From Streptomyces reniochalinae (GTDB lineage Bacteria > Actinomycetota > Actinomycetes > Streptomycetales > Streptomycetaceae), in assembly GCF_003323735.1 (NCBI RefSeq), contig NZ_QOIM01000033.1, forward strand, positions 1 through 64,000: 64,000 bases of DNA. Direction: 5' to 3'. Positions 18,413-27,520 of this stretch are shown piece by piece (the first letter of the stretch is position 1; every line of letters starts with the position of its first letter). Position numbers and translations under genes: made by a program. The notes below the pieces were generated by a model. The model made no database searches, was not told where the DNA came from, and worked only from the letters and a program-made list of their open reading frames with translations.

Positions 18413-19663
18413 CTAGTTCCGCCTCTGGCGTACGACGGCGAAGCCGCACCCCGCGAGGACGATGACCCCCGCCGCGATGCCGCCCGCGGGGAGTAGCCAA
18501 CCACTGTCCTCTTCCTGCGACTTCGAGTCTGCCACCTCGACCTTGTCAGGGGCATCGTCTTTCCCCGAGTTCTTCTCGTCGGACGACTTGGGCCCGGCGC
18601 TCGCGGTCGAAGGGCCCGTCTTTTCGTTGGTGAGAGGGCTGATGTCCGGATCACCCGGGTCGCCCTTTCCCTCCAGAAGATTGAGGCGGGGGCGGACAGC
18701 GCCGTAGCCGAGGTATTTGCTCTGAGTCTTCTCGTTGCCGGCGAGACCGGCCGTCTTCGTCAGGACGCGAAGAACCTGGTTGCCGGTCCAGTCCGGATGC
18801 TTGGACCAGATCAGGGCAGCGGAAGCAGAGGCGACCGCGCTGGCCATACTGGTGCCTTGTTGCTTACTACAATAATTCGCCCGCTTGGCGTCACACCAGC
18901 CAGGCAGGCCTTCACCTGGTGCAGCGAGGGTGACCTCGTCCCCGTAAGAGGAGAACTTGCTGACCTTACCGTCACTCCCAGTCCCGGCCACTCCGGCGAC
19001 GTCAGGATAACCCGCGGGGTATGATTGTAGATTTCCCTCATTCGCCTCGTTTCCGGCGGACGAGAACATGATCTTGCCTTTTTTGGCGGCGTATTCGACT
19101 GCTTTCCCCAGCTCAGGGCCAGGTGGCCCTCCGAACGACATGTTGATGATCTGCGCGTCGCTGTCGGCGGCGGCTCTGACGGCCTTGTCCGCATGAGAGA
19201 ACAGCGCACCCTTTTCGCGGCCTTTCACACCGTCGAGACCCACTCGATAAGGGATAATCTTCGCGTCAGGCGCGAGGCCCTTGAGGGAGCCGCCTTCCCC
19301 TGTTCCCGCGATCAATTCGGCCATAGTCGTGCCGTGACCGGTGTCGTCCTTGGTCTCGTCGCCAGACGCATTGGCGAAGTCGCGCCCCGGCAGGACCTGC
19401 CCCTTCAAGGCACGCGTCGACGAATCAACGCCAGTGTCCACGACTGCGACGGTGATGCCCTTACCGGTACTGACCTTCCACATCTTCTCGGCCTGCATCG
19501 CTTTCAGGTACCACTGCTGTGATCGCACGTCCTGAGCGGTGGCAGTCGAAGCCGCATTCCATTGCAGCGCGACGAAAACGCCGAGTGCCATCGCCCCGGA
19601 TACGGAACGCTGCCACACAGCCAGAGTGGGTCGATGCCCGCCAAGCGTCACGGAATCACTCAT
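18413..19663 (-). CDS. mycP: Type VII mycosin (subtilisin-like serine protease) 1
   Basis: A 416-residue membrane-anchored S8 protease. It has an N-terminal hydrophobic signal-like helix (about 19-37), the catalytic Asp in AVVDTGVD (D76), His in GHGTTMAELIAG (H110), the oxyanion region SSAGNEAN, and Ser in GTSMASA (S272). A Ser/Asp/Lys-rich stalk and a C-terminal helix (GGIAAGVIVLAGCGFAVV) follow. Mycosins cut secreted substrates and stabilise the ESX complex outside the membrane. ATG at 19663 lies four bases after the stop of the upstream gene. Base composition here is visibly lower in GC than in neighbouring genes. Confidence 0.92.
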   Translation of the reverse strand: MSDSVTLGGHRPTLAVWQRSVSGAMALGVFVALQWNAASTATAQDVRSQQWYLKAMQAEKMWKVSTGKGITVAVVDTGVDSSTRALKGQVLPGRDFANASGDETKDDTGHGTTMAELIAGTGEGGSLKGLAPDAKIIPYRVGLDGVKGREKGALFSHADKAVRAAADSDAQIINMSFGGPPGPELGKAVEYAAKKGKIMFSSAGNEANEGNLQSYPAGYPDVAGVAGTGSDGKVSKFSSYGDEVTLAAPGEGLPGWCDAKRANYCSKQQGTSMASAVASASAALIWSKHPDWTGNQVLRVLTKTAGLAGNEKTQSKYLGYGAVRPRLNLLEGKGDPGDPDISPLTNEKTGPSTASAGPKSSDEKNSGKDDAPDKVEVADSKSQEEDSGWLLPAGGIAAGVIVLAGCGFAVVRQRRN

Positions 19664-19667
19664 TCTG

Positions 19668-21431
19668 TTACTCGATCACCGGGGGCACGGAGTTGGGCCG
19701 ACGGACGGGCGGAGCCTCACGCGCTGCTGAGCCATCCGAACGCGTCGCATGGCTGTCCTCCTCCGGAGGGCTGGGTATGCCATCCGTCGACGACCCATCT
19801 CCTCCATCCTCCCGAACGAGTCCGGAGCCCCCCGAAGTGAACTCACGGCCGCCACGCCTCCGGTCTGACTCCTTTTTACGGGGCGTGCCGACGATGCCTC
19901 CGGGGGTGGAAGCCACCCTCCGGCCTTGGGAGTTCTTCTTCGAGTCCGTTTCAGACGCTCGGCTACCGATCGGCGGCACTCCCGTCGGAGCACGCCTGAC
20001 AGGGGTGCCGCCCTCGTTGCCGACGACCGTTCCGCGCGGGATGCCGGGAGAGTTCGGACGCGGAGTGGCACGGCTCGGCGTTCCTCCCACAATTCCGCCG
20101 GGCTGGGAGGCACGCGCGGTCCCCGAGGCGGGTCCACGGCCGGCATTCTTAGTTCCGTTGTTGGGATGCGTCATGCCCGGATGCATCATCCCGGGGCGCC
20201 CCATCGGCCCGGTGCGCCCCCCCGTGCCCTGCGGGTCCCTGGACGCAGCGTTCGTGGGCAGCCCGGTCACCGGCGAGCGCCCGGTCGGCCCTGTCGTCTG
20301 CCGTCCCGTCGGAGGCGGAGGTACTGGGCCCGGACGCATGGGAGGGGAAGACGGGCGTACCGGGCCAGGGGGCTTGGACATACCAGGACCAGTGATCCTG
20401 CCTGTCGTGGGCAGTGGTCCGGGGAGCGTCGGCGGTTGGCCAGGCCCGGTCGTAGGTCCTGGAGCGGTGGGGCCGGGAGGAGACGTAGGCGTCTGAACGG
20501 GGTCGATCGGCGTATGAGGCATCGTCGCCGTGTCGATAGCGGTGGAGACACCCGCGTCGGGGTGGAGCGGTGTTCGTACAGGGGCGTCGAGACCACTGTG
20601 CGGCTGCGTCGGATGCACAGGACTGCCGTCCGTGCCCCCGGGGTCCGTCGGGCCGCCCCACCCTCCGGGTGTGACGCTGGCGTTCCTGCTGACGGGAGTC
20701 GCCTCCTGACCAGAAGACGGAACGCCCCCTGGCCCTGACCCGCCGGGCAGGGGCTCGGCTTTCGGCACACCGATGTTCGGCATCTGCTCGAAGTGCGGAA
20801 TCATCCCCTCCGCCGCTGCCATGTTCCGGCTCGAGACGTCGTAGTACGACGCGATCCGGTTCATCTGGATCAGGGCGGCGTTGTGGTTCTTCTTGTACTG
20901 CTTGTACTTGGGGTTGTCCTCGTTCCGCTTGTCCTTCGGGATCTCCTCGACATCGCGGATCTCGACCTCTTCGTCCTTGGGCATCGAGCCCTGGGTCCCT
21001 GCCAGCCCAAGACTCATCACGGAAAGCTCGGTGCTGACGGTTTCCGCGTAGCCACCCATGTGCTGGGTATTCTTGCCCAGTTGGATGGCCCACTTCTTGC
21101 AGGCCCGCTCCGCCTCGCCCTCCCATTCGGCGCGCTCGGCCTCCGTCTGTAGCCACGAGCCGGCCGACTTGATCGCCTTGGACGCGTTGTAGAGAGCGTT
21201 GGCCACCGACTCCAGGTCGGACGGCTTCGCGGTCCTGACCATGTCGAGCAGCTCGCCGAGGGACTTCTTCTCGAAGTCGGTCGTCTCCCCGGGAAGGTAG
21301 AGCACCGCGAACGGGGACATGACCAGCCCGTACCGCGCCAGGTCGCGCATGGCGATGTTCGCACCGGCGCTGGGGTTTTCCAGGTCGGGCGCCCCGGGCT
21401 TGGGCGCGCCGCCACCGTCTGTTCCACCCAC
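19668..21431 (-). CDS. Large WXG-type, proline-rich putative type VII substrate
   Basis: A 587-residue protein. Residues about 25-235 are helical with a WXG-like turn W103-E-G105 (AERAEWEGEAERA) and further long helices (NPKYKQYKKNHNAALIQMNRI). The remaining 350 residues are Pro/Gly/Thr-rich and probably disordered (PGPTAPGPTTGPGQP, PVRRAPTGVPP). This layout resembles mycobacterial PPE or LXG-type type VII substrates without being either by sequence. GTG at 21431 follows GGAGG. It sits 36 bases after a small helical gene that may be its partner, and directly before mycosin 1. No toxin domain is recognised. Confidence 0.85.
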   Translation of the reverse strand: MGGTDGGGAPKPGAPDLENPSAGANIAMRDLARYGLVMSPFAVLYLPGETTDFEKKSLGELLDMVRTAKPSDLESVANALYNASKAIKSAGSWLQTEAERAEWEGEAERACKKWAIQLGKNTQHMGGYAETVSTELSVMSLGLAGTQGSMPKDEEVEIRDVEEIPKDKRNEDNPKYKQYKKNHNAALIQMNRIASYYDVSSRNMAAAEGMIPHFEQMPNIGVPKAEPLPGGSGPGGVPSSGQEATPVSRNASVTPGGWGGPTDPGGTDGSPVHPTQPHSGLDAPVRTPLHPDAGVSTAIDTATMPHTPIDPVQTPTSPPGPTAPGPTTGPGQPPTLPGPLPTTGRITGPGMSKPPGPVRPSSPPMRPGPVPPPPTGRQTTGPTGRSPVTGLPTNAASRDPQGTGGRTGPMGRPGMMHPGMTHPNNGTKNAGRGPASGTARASQPGGIVGGTPSRATPRPNSPGIPRGTVVGNEGGTPVRRAPTGVPPIGSRASETDSKKNSQGRRVASTPGGIVGTPRKKESDRRRGGREFTSGGSGLVREDGGDGSSTDGIPSPPEEDSHATRSDGSAAREAPPVRRPNSVPPVIE

Positions 21432-21467
21432 GGGTATGCCTCCGTCAATTTCGCCGACGTCTGATGC

Positions 21468-21944
21468 TCAGTACTGGGATTGGGACTGCTCGTTTCGAGG
21501 AGCGTCGGCTTTCTTCGTCTCATTCTTGTCGTGCTTGGCCGCTTCGGCCTTCCGCTTCTCTTCTTCCAACTCCGCCTGGATCGCCCAGAAGCGCCGTTTC
21601 TCGTCCTCGTCCATCTGGTCGAAGCCCTTGTCGGCGTCGGAGACGGCGATGCCGAACATGAAGATCTGGTCGTCGAGCTTTCTGGACAGCTCGCTCAGGT
21701 GGTTGTGGACCCTGTTGTACTGCGCGAGCACGCCTGTCGCCTCGGGGAAGGCGACTTCTCCGTGGACTGAGGCCGGGGTGAGCCGTTGGGCTTCCAGCGC
21801 GAGTCGGCCGCCCGCGGAGTCCTGTAGTTCCTTCAGGGCGTCGTCGATCTTCTTCTTGAACTTCTTGAGGACTTCCTCGCCCCGCAGAAGATCAGGCTTG
21901 TTGCCCTTCGGTTCACTTTTGGGCGTGCCCTTCGGCTCGCTCAT
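21468..21944 (-). CDS. Small helical protein, likely partner of the large WXG-type protein
   Basis: A 158-residue, lysine/glutamate-rich protein with predicted long helices (LLRGEEVLKKFKKKIDDALKEL; RVHNHLSELSRKLDDQIFMF) and a charged coiled-coil-like tail (EEEKRKAEAAKHDKNETKK). No WXG motif is seen. ATG at 21944 follows GGAGGG; a codon eight residues upstream lacks a site. It is the first gene of the minus-strand operon, after the promoter at 22022-22050. Its position suggests a chaperone or partner for the downstream WXG-type protein. Family not recognised. Confidence 0.8.
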   Translation of the reverse strand: MSEPKGTPKSEPKGNKPDLLRGEEVLKKFKKKIDDALKELQDSAGGRLALEAQRLTPASVHGEVAFPEATGVLAQYNRVHNHLSELSRKLDDQIFMFGIAVSDADKGFDQMDEDEKRRFWAIQAELEEEKRKAEAAKHDKNETKKADAPRNEQSQSQY

Positions 21945-22021
21945 CTCGCCCTCCCCGTGCGCGTCCACCCGTCGCGGGCTCTGCTGTGGCGGCTGCCGTT
22001 GCCCACTGTGCGCTGTGTGTC

Positions 22022-22050
22022 ACTGTAGCCACACCCTAGGTGGATCCCAA
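22022..22050 (-). promoter_or_regulatory. Predicted housekeeping-type promoter of the WXG operon
   Basis: On the minus strand TTGGGA (22045-22050) is separated by 17 bases from TACAGT (22022-22027), about 78 bases before the ATG at 21944. This is a fair match to the vegetative consensus. It would drive the genes from 21944 down to 17508 as one unit. Confidence 0.5.
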
Positions 22051-22170
22051 CTGCAAATCCGCAGCGGGGTAGTTGTCGTAGCAGGGCTGTTGCTTGTGCG
22101 TGACACATCTCTCTTGATACCAGCGGGCACCGACATCCGACATGGCGTCGGCCCACGTGTGAGGAGGTCC

Positions 22171-23445
22171 TCAGCGGGTGCCTGTGCGGTGCCTGCGGCG
22201 GCGCCAGTCGCGGTAGACCAGGGAGGAGCCCGCGACGATCGCGACGAGGGTACCGCCGCCGAGGAGGACGTAGGTGCCGAGGCGTTCGTTGCGTTCCTGC
22301 TCGGTTTCGCCCAGTTCGAGTGCGGCGGGAGCCGGCTTTTCGCCGGTTTCTACGCCTTCTTGGGCGACGGGGTGGTCGATGCGCTTGCTGTCCTCGGTGA
22401 GGGCGGCCACCGGGTCGACGACGCCCCAGCCGACGAGGCGGTCGTGGCCGGGGATGGAGCGCTCGGCGGTCTGCTCGATCTGGGCGACGATGTTCTCCTG
22501 GGTCCAGCGGTCGGCGCCCTTGTCGTGTTTGGCCCGCAGGAGTGCCGCCACACCCGCCACGTAGGGGGCGGAGAAGCTGGTGCCGTTGTCGGCGCAGTGA
22601 CCGCCCTTGGGGACGGTGGAGATGATGTCGACGCCGGGTGCCGCCACGTCCACGAACTCGCCCGACTGGGAGAAGGGGGCGCGCTCGTTGTTGCGGTCGG
22701 ACGAGGCGACCGCGAGGACGCCGGGGTAGGAGGCGGGGTAGGTCTTCTTGACCTGGCCGCCGAGGCCGTCGTTGCCGGCGGAGGCGACGACGACGACGTC
22801 GGCGGCCAGGGCGCGCTGGACGGATCTTTCGAGTGAGGAGTCCGACTGGAGGGCTTCGGCCGTGTCCTGCGAGATGTTGATGACGTCGGCGTCGGCTTCG
22901 ACGGCGTAGTCGATGGACCGGGCGAGACTTCCTGCTGTGCCGCTGCCGTTGGCGTCGTTCTGCTTGACGGGGATGATCGTCGCCTTGGGGGCCAGTCCGA
23001 CGAAGCCGGTGTCGTCGGAGGGGCGGGCGGCGATGATGCCGGCGACCTTCGTGCCGTGTCCGACCTCGTCGGTGGTGGGTTTTCCGCGCGGCGTGGTGCG
23101 GCCTGTTTCGTCCTTCTTGCGCTTCTTGGGGAGGAAGTTCTTGCCGGCTCCGCCATCGACGGCGTCTGTCAGCTGTTCGTTCTCGACGTCGACGCCCGTG
23201 TCGATGACGGCGACGCGGACACCCGCGCCCTGATCGGTCTCCTGCCACAGCTCGTTGAGGAGAACCCTCTGGAGCGACCAGGGGCGGCCCTTGTAGGGCT
23301 TGGCGGGGAAGCTGCACTGTGCGCTGGTGTCCGCGGCGGCGGGCGGTGCTGCCGCGAGGGTGAGGCCGGAGGCGGTGAGGGCGGTCGCCGCGGCTGCTGC
23401 CGCCAGGCGGCGGAGCGCCGCGAGAGCCGGGGTGGAGCTGCGCAT
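22171..23445 (-). CDS. mycP: Type VII mycosin (subtilisin-like serine protease) 2
   Basis: A 424-residue S8 protease with a clear Sec signal peptide (RRLAAAAAATALTAS to about AAADT, residue 40). The catalytic triad is D82 (AVIDTGVD), H130 (VGHGTKVAGI) and S290 (NGTSFSAPYVAG). A C-terminal membrane anchor (YVLLGGGTLVAIVAGSSLVY) ends in a basic tail. ATG at 23445 sits 13 bases after the eccB stop, with GAGGAGG between, so it is coupled to eccB. It is GC-rich like its neighbours, unlike mycosin 1, so the locus has two mycosins of different composition. Confidence 0.93.
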   Translation of the reverse strand: MRSSTPALAALRRLAAAAAATALTASGLTLAAAPPAAADTSAQCSFPAKPYKGRPWSLQRVLLNELWQETDQGAGVRVAVIDTGVDVENEQLTDAVDGGAGKNFLPKKRKKDETGRTTPRGKPTTDEVGHGTKVAGIIAARPSDDTGFVGLAPKATIIPVKQNDANGSGTAGSLARSIDYAVEADADVINISQDTAEALQSDSSLERSVQRALAADVVVVASAGNDGLGGQVKKTYPASYPGVLAVASSDRNNERAPFSQSGEFVDVAAPGVDIISTVPKGGHCADNGTSFSAPYVAGVAALLRAKHDKGADRWTQENIVAQIEQTAERSIPGHDRLVGWGVVDPVAALTEDSKRIDHPVAQEGVETGEKPAPAALELGETEQERNERLGTYVLLGGGTLVAIVAGSSLVYRDWRRRRHRTGTR

Positions 23446-23458
23446 CGTCCTACCCTCC

Positions 23459-24985
23459 TCAGGAACCCTGCGGCTGGAGCGCGTCGCCGGTCGACAGGCG
23501 CGGCCCGGTGGGCAGGAAGGAGGCCCACTCCGCCGGGACGAGGGCGGGCTTCACCTTCTCGTAGCCGAGCCTGCGCTGCGCGTTCTGGTCCTCTTGCTGT
23601 TGCTGTTCCTCCTTGGATTTCTTCTTCTTGTCCTCACCGATGCCGGAGTCGTCGTGCGCGCTGTCGGCGTTGGCCTGCATGGCGTACCGCAGTCCGGTGT
23701 CGGTGACCAGGAACATGCCGCCGCTCCGCGTGCTGCGCCCCTTGATCTGGCGGAAGAGCTGGCCGGTGCCGGGCGTGACGTAGGCGCTGGAGGTGCCCGC
23801 GGGCAGCTGGGCGGGGAACGCCGTGCCTGACCAGGTGCTCAGAGTGGTCTTGCCGGTCTTGCCGTCCACCTTGCGCAGGACGTTGCAGGCGACGTTGCGG
23901 CTGTCGGACTGCGTGTTGGCGGAGTTGACGGCGTGTGCCTTCTGGTCGGGCCACGTCAGCGACTTGCCGTAGTACTCCTTGGTCGGGGAGAAGGCGCTGG
24001 CGTTGGCCTTGAGGGCCTGGCTGTTCTGCTGGAGCGGCAGCAGCTGCTTGGAGGAGAGCAGGAGCTGGGCCATGAAGTCGGTGATCGGCATGACCCTGCC
24101 CCGCAGTACGACGTAGTGCTGCCAGTGGTTGCCCGAGGGGGCCTGGATGACCGTGCCGACGCGGTTGGTGCGGGAGCCGAGCCCCTGGACGCCTGCGTCC
24201 GCTCCGACGGTTCCGCTGATCTGCGGGAAGGCGATGTCGTCACCCGTGTGCAGGGTGGCCAGCCACTGGCGGGAGACCCGCTGGGGTTTGCGGTTGTCCG
24301 CCAGGACGCGCAGCAGCGTCTCGTCGTTGGGGACACGGTATTTGGTGCCCTGCCTGTCGACGACGTAGAGCCGATTGTCGGGACCCTGTACGTAGATGAG
24401 TTCCCCTGCGCGCAGACGGTTGCCGCCCTCGACCTTGCCGCTGTCGCGATCGGCCAGGACGAAGGCCGCCTTCTGTACGGCACGTCCGCCCTCGCCTGGG
24501 CGCTCACAGACCGCCCAGCGCTTCTTCTGGCCCGCCTCCCCGGCTTCCGGGAGCCGGTCGGGTGCGTAGGGGATGCCCAGGGTGGCGCCGTGCGGGATGT
24601 CGCCGTTGTCGAGCACCTTCTCGTCGACTTTGACGACCTCTCCCTTGCCGGGGTCGAGGAGCAGCTTGGCGGAGGCGAGGTTGAGCACCGGGTGGAGCTG
24701 TGCTTTGCCGTCGGTCTTCAGGACGACGTAACGGGTGGTCGACTCGGAGCCGATGATGACTTTCTCCTTGGGCTTGTCCCAGCCCTCGGGTGCCTTCGGC
24801 TTGAACATGCCCCACGCCCCGAATCCGGCGAGGATGAGGGCGCCGACGACCATGCCGGGCAGAATGCCGCGCAGGGGGCGGGGCGCGCCCTCCTCCGTGC
24901 CTGTCGGTGACGGCTGGAGGAACGCCGCCACCAGCCGCTTCTTCGCGAAGGTGTAGGCGTTGAGCTCGTCGCGCCGTGATGCCAT
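23459..24985 (-). CDS. eccB: Type VII secretion protein EccB
   Basis: EccB is a single-pass core component with a large extracytoplasmic domain made of repeated beta units. The 508-residue protein begins MASRRDELNAYTFAKKRLVAAFLQP, the typical EccB start, has one helix at about 40-60 (LPGMVVGALILAGFGAWGMF), then the periplasmic-type repeats. It ends in a Lys/Glu/Gln-rich stretch and a C-terminal ALVPAEWASFLPTGPRLST segment. I start at ATG 24985; the open frame upstream is arginine/glycine-rich intergenic DNA. It is divergent from eccE and coupled to mycosin 2. Confidence 0.94.
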   Translation of the reverse strand: MASRRDELNAYTFAKKRLVAAFLQPSPTGTEEGAPRPLRGILPGMVVGALILAGFGAWGMFKPKAPEGWDKPKEKVIIGSESTTRYVVLKTDGKAQLHPVLNLASAKLLLDPGKGEVVKVDEKVLDNGDIPHGATLGIPYAPDRLPEAGEAGQKKRWAVCERPGEGGRAVQKAAFVLADRDSGKVEGGNRLRAGELIYVQGPDNRLYVVDRQGTKYRVPNDETLLRVLADNRKPQRVSRQWLATLHTGDDIAFPQISGTVGADAGVQGLGSRTNRVGTVIQAPSGNHWQHYVVLRGRVMPITDFMAQLLLSSKQLLPLQQNSQALKANASAFSPTKEYYGKSLTWPDQKAHAVNSANTQSDSRNVACNVLRKVDGKTGKTTLSTWSGTAFPAQLPAGTSSAYVTPGTGQLFRQIKGRSTRSGGMFLVTDTGLRYAMQANADSAHDDSGIGEDKKKKSKEEQQQQEDQNAQRRLGYEKVKPALVPAEWASFLPTGPRLSTGDALQPQGS

Positions 24986-25436
24986 GAGTGAAAGACGCTC
25001 CCTGGAAGTCCCTGCTGTCCCCCGCACCGCCGAGGCCCTGACGGGCCCAGGACGGTCCGGAACCATCCCGCTCGCCGGACCGTATCCGGTCCACGCCGGT
25101 CCGCTCCCGGCCCGCTCTCGAACCCGTACGCGCCCACGCCCCGCCCCCGCGCGCGGAGCACGAAAAGCGAACCACGGACCACGATCGCGAACCGCGGATC
25201 GCGCCCGTCCGCTCGTGGGACACGTTCCCCGCACGGTCGCTCCACGCACAAGCGACCCCGCGCGCTCCGCACAGCGCTGGTGCCCGAGCCGGGAGCGCCC
25301 GGGAGCGCTGCCGATTGTCGGACCGGACCCCTACTATGCCCGTTGGGGATCGACTCGTGCCGCTCCGGTATCGTGATCGCCCGCCCAACGCCCCCGACGA
25401 GTGGGGTCGATTCGGACTTTTAGGGGGACTTCCGGG
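24986..25436. promoter_or_regulatory. 451-base divergent eccB/eccE control region
   Basis: No gene is supported here. The left part is rich in CCGGTCC/GGACCGG motifs (for example CGGTCCGG near 25052, CCGGACCG near 25076, TCCGGTCC near 25085, GACCGGAC near 25320), which form partial inverted repeats. The middle has CACGAAAAGCGAACCACGGACC and nearby CGATCGCGAACCGCGGATCGC, also palindromic. These could be operators for a secretion regulator; no consensus promoter stands out. Confidence 0.4.
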
Positions 25437-26816
25437 ATGGGATCTGCGACGCGGGCGCGGGGTGCGGCGAGCACCGCGGGGCGCCCTGGGCCGGGGGCTT
25501 CCCGGCGCCCGGGGGCCGACGCGTCCGCCACGCGGGCAGCCCAGCCCCGGCCCCGGGTCCCCGCCTCGACGACGCTGCGCACCGAGTCGCGGACGAGCCG
25601 TCTCGGCCCCCTCCATCTGCAACAGCTCGTGCTGCTGGAGCTCGCCGCCGCCGTCCTGCTGATCGCGGCCGCCGTCGACCGGCTGCTGCTCGTGCCGGCC
25701 GTCGTGGTCGCCGCCGCTCTCGTGGCGCTGGCGGTCATCCGCCGTCACCAGCGCTCGCTGCGCGACTGGGGAAGCACGGTGTTGGCGTTGCGGGCCCGAC
25801 GGCGCGCCGCCGCCTTGCCGTTGACGGCGGCGATGGTGCTGGACGAGGAGGGCGAGCGCGTCGACGCCGGCTTCCTGCCCCTGGTGGAGACGGCCCCGGG
25901 GCTGCGCACGTACGCGTATCTCGACAAGAAGCGGCGCACCATAGGCATGCTGGGGGACGGCACGTTCCTGACCGCGCTCGTGCGGATCGAGGCGGCACCC
26001 AGTGCGTTGCGTCCGGCGTTCGGCGCGCGTGTCCTCCCCCTGGGCCTGATGCACGACGCGCTCGACGTCGACGGGATCGCGCTGGAATCGGTGCAAATCG
26101 TCCAGCACGTCCAGCCGGCTCCCGCGCCCCACCTGCCGGACCAGTCGGTGGCGCGGCGCAGCTACGGGCCGCTACAGGAGCAGACCGGGTCGCCCGCCCT
26201 GCGGCTGACCTGGGTGGCGCTCAAATTCGACCCCGAGCTGTCACCGGAGGCGGTCGAGGCGCGCGGCGGCGGGCTGGAGGGGGCACAGCGCTGTCTGGTA
26301 CGCGCGGCCGACCACCTGGCGAGCCGCGTCACGGGCGCGGGTTTCGTGGCGACGGTGCTCAACGAGCAGGAGCTGATAGCCGCGCTGTCGACCTCGGCGT
26401 GCGTCAATCCGGTGGCGACGGCCCGCGCGAGCCGGCCCGACGCGGCACCGGCGCGGCGCACGGCCGAGACGGCCCGCGCCTGGCGGTGCGACGACCGCTG
26501 GCACACCTCCTACGCGGTGGGCCGCTGGCCCGAGTTGGGGCGAGCTGCCACACCGCTGCCGCGCCTGGTGGCGCTGCTGACGTCCGTGCCGACCCTGACG
26601 ACGACGTTCAGCCTGACGCTGGGCCGCTCGGCACGGCGCAGCGCCGTCACCGTCAGCGGGTACGTGCGTCTGACGGGACGTTCGGACAACGAGCTGGCCG
26701 CGGCGCGCCGCCAGCTGGAGCGGTCGGCGCGTTCGGCCCGCCTGAGCCTGCTGCGGCTCGACCGTGAGCAGCTTCCCGGCGCGCTCGCGACGCTGCCGCT
26801 GGGAGGGGTGCGCTGA
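25437..26816 (+). CDS. eccE: Type VII secretion protein EccE
   Basis: EccE is a peripheral-membrane subunit of the ESX complex. The 459-residue protein has a disordered, Arg/Pro/Ala-rich N-terminus, two hydrophobic helices at about 65-105 (QQLVLLELAAAVLLIAAAV; LLLVPAVVVAAALVALAV), then a soluble mixed alpha/beta domain typical of EccE. ATG at 25437 has AGGGGG upstream at good distance; an earlier ATG in frame at 25401 lacks a site. The stop overlaps the next start (TGATG). Confidence 0.88.
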   Translation: MGSATRARGAASTAGRPGPGASRRPGADASATRAAQPRPRVPASTTLRTESRTSRLGPLHLQQLVLLELAAAVLLIAAAVDRLLLVPAVVVAAALVALAVIRRHQRSLRDWGSTVLALRARRRAAALPLTAAMVLDEEGERVDAGFLPLVETAPGLRTYAYLDKKRRTIGMLGDGTFLTALVRIEAAPSALRPAFGARVLPLGLMHDALDVDGIALESVQIVQHVQPAPAPHLPDQSVARRSYGPLQEQTGSPALRLTWVALKFDPELSPEAVEARGGGLEGAQRCLVRAADHLASRVTGAGFVATVLNEQELIAALSTSACVNPVATARASRPDAAPARRTAETARAWRCDDRWHTSYAVGRWPELGRAATPLPRLVALLTSVPTLTTTFSLTLGRSARRSAVTVSGYVRLTGRSDNELAAARRQLERSARSARLSLLRLDREQLPGALATLPLGGVR

Positions 26817-27520
26817 TGGCGAGCCGTTACGGCCAGGGCCTGCTCGGCCCGCGCCGCACCGAACACGCGGTTCCCGCGGACCATCTGGCCGCCCTGTCGC
26901 TGCCGATCGGGGACGACGGCGTGGTCGTCGGCAACGACGCGGAGGGCCGCCCCCAAGTGGTCGGCTTCCATCACCCGAGGCCGTACGACGTGGTGCTCGT
27001 CGGCGGACTGTGGACGGCACAGGTGCTGGCGCTGCGGCTCGCCGGCACGGGCGCCCGGGTCGCGGTGGAGACCGGCCGCGCCCACGTGTGGACGAACCTG
27101 GTGCAGGCGGCGGGCGCCGGGCAGGAGTGCATCACGCTCTACGACGTCGGACGCGTGCCGCCGATGGGGCCCACGGTGAGCAGTCCGGTGCTGGTCGTCC
27201 GCGACTGCGGGATGCGGCCACCGCGCGGCCGGGTCGCCTCCATGCCGTGGCAGTCGGTGCTGACCCTGCTGCCGTATCTGAGCCCGGTGGCCCCTCGCCT
27301 GCTCCGGGGCGCGGGGCTGGCCGGAATCCAGCGAGTGTCGCCCGACGAGGCCCAGCAGATCGGCCGCATCATGCAGCTTCCGCAGCAGGACGTGGACGCG
27401 CTGTCCACGCTGGGCGACGGCGTCACCCTGTGGTGCACGCGCCGCGAGCGGAGTTACGCGCTGACGCAGCCGACGGACGCCGAGTCGGGGCTCCTGGGGA
27501 CGGCGCGGCGGCTCGACTGA
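26816..27520 (+). CDS. Type VII locus-associated protein, unknown function
   Basis: A 234-residue soluble protein coupled to eccE (TGATG overlap). It begins MASRYGQGLLGPRRTEHAV and contains YDVVLVGGLWTAQVLALRLAGTGARVAVET, a Rossmann-like betaalphabeta stretch, and a later helical part (SPDEAQQIGRIMQLPQQDVDALSTL). In EccE-containing loci of Streptomyces a protein of this size usually follows eccE; I know of no function. No signal peptide or membrane segment. Confidence 0.8.
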   Translation: MASRYGQGLLGPRRTEHAVPADHLAALSLPIGDDGVVVGNDAEGRPQVVGFHHPRPYDVVLVGGLWTAQVLALRLAGTGARVAVETGRAHVWTNLVQAAGAGQECITLYDVGRVPPMGPTVSSPVLVVRDCGMRPPRGRVASMPWQSVLTLLPYLSPVAPRLLRGAGLAGIQRVSPDEAQQIGRIMQLPQQDVDALSTLGDGVTLWCTRRERSYALTQPTDAESGLLGTARRLD

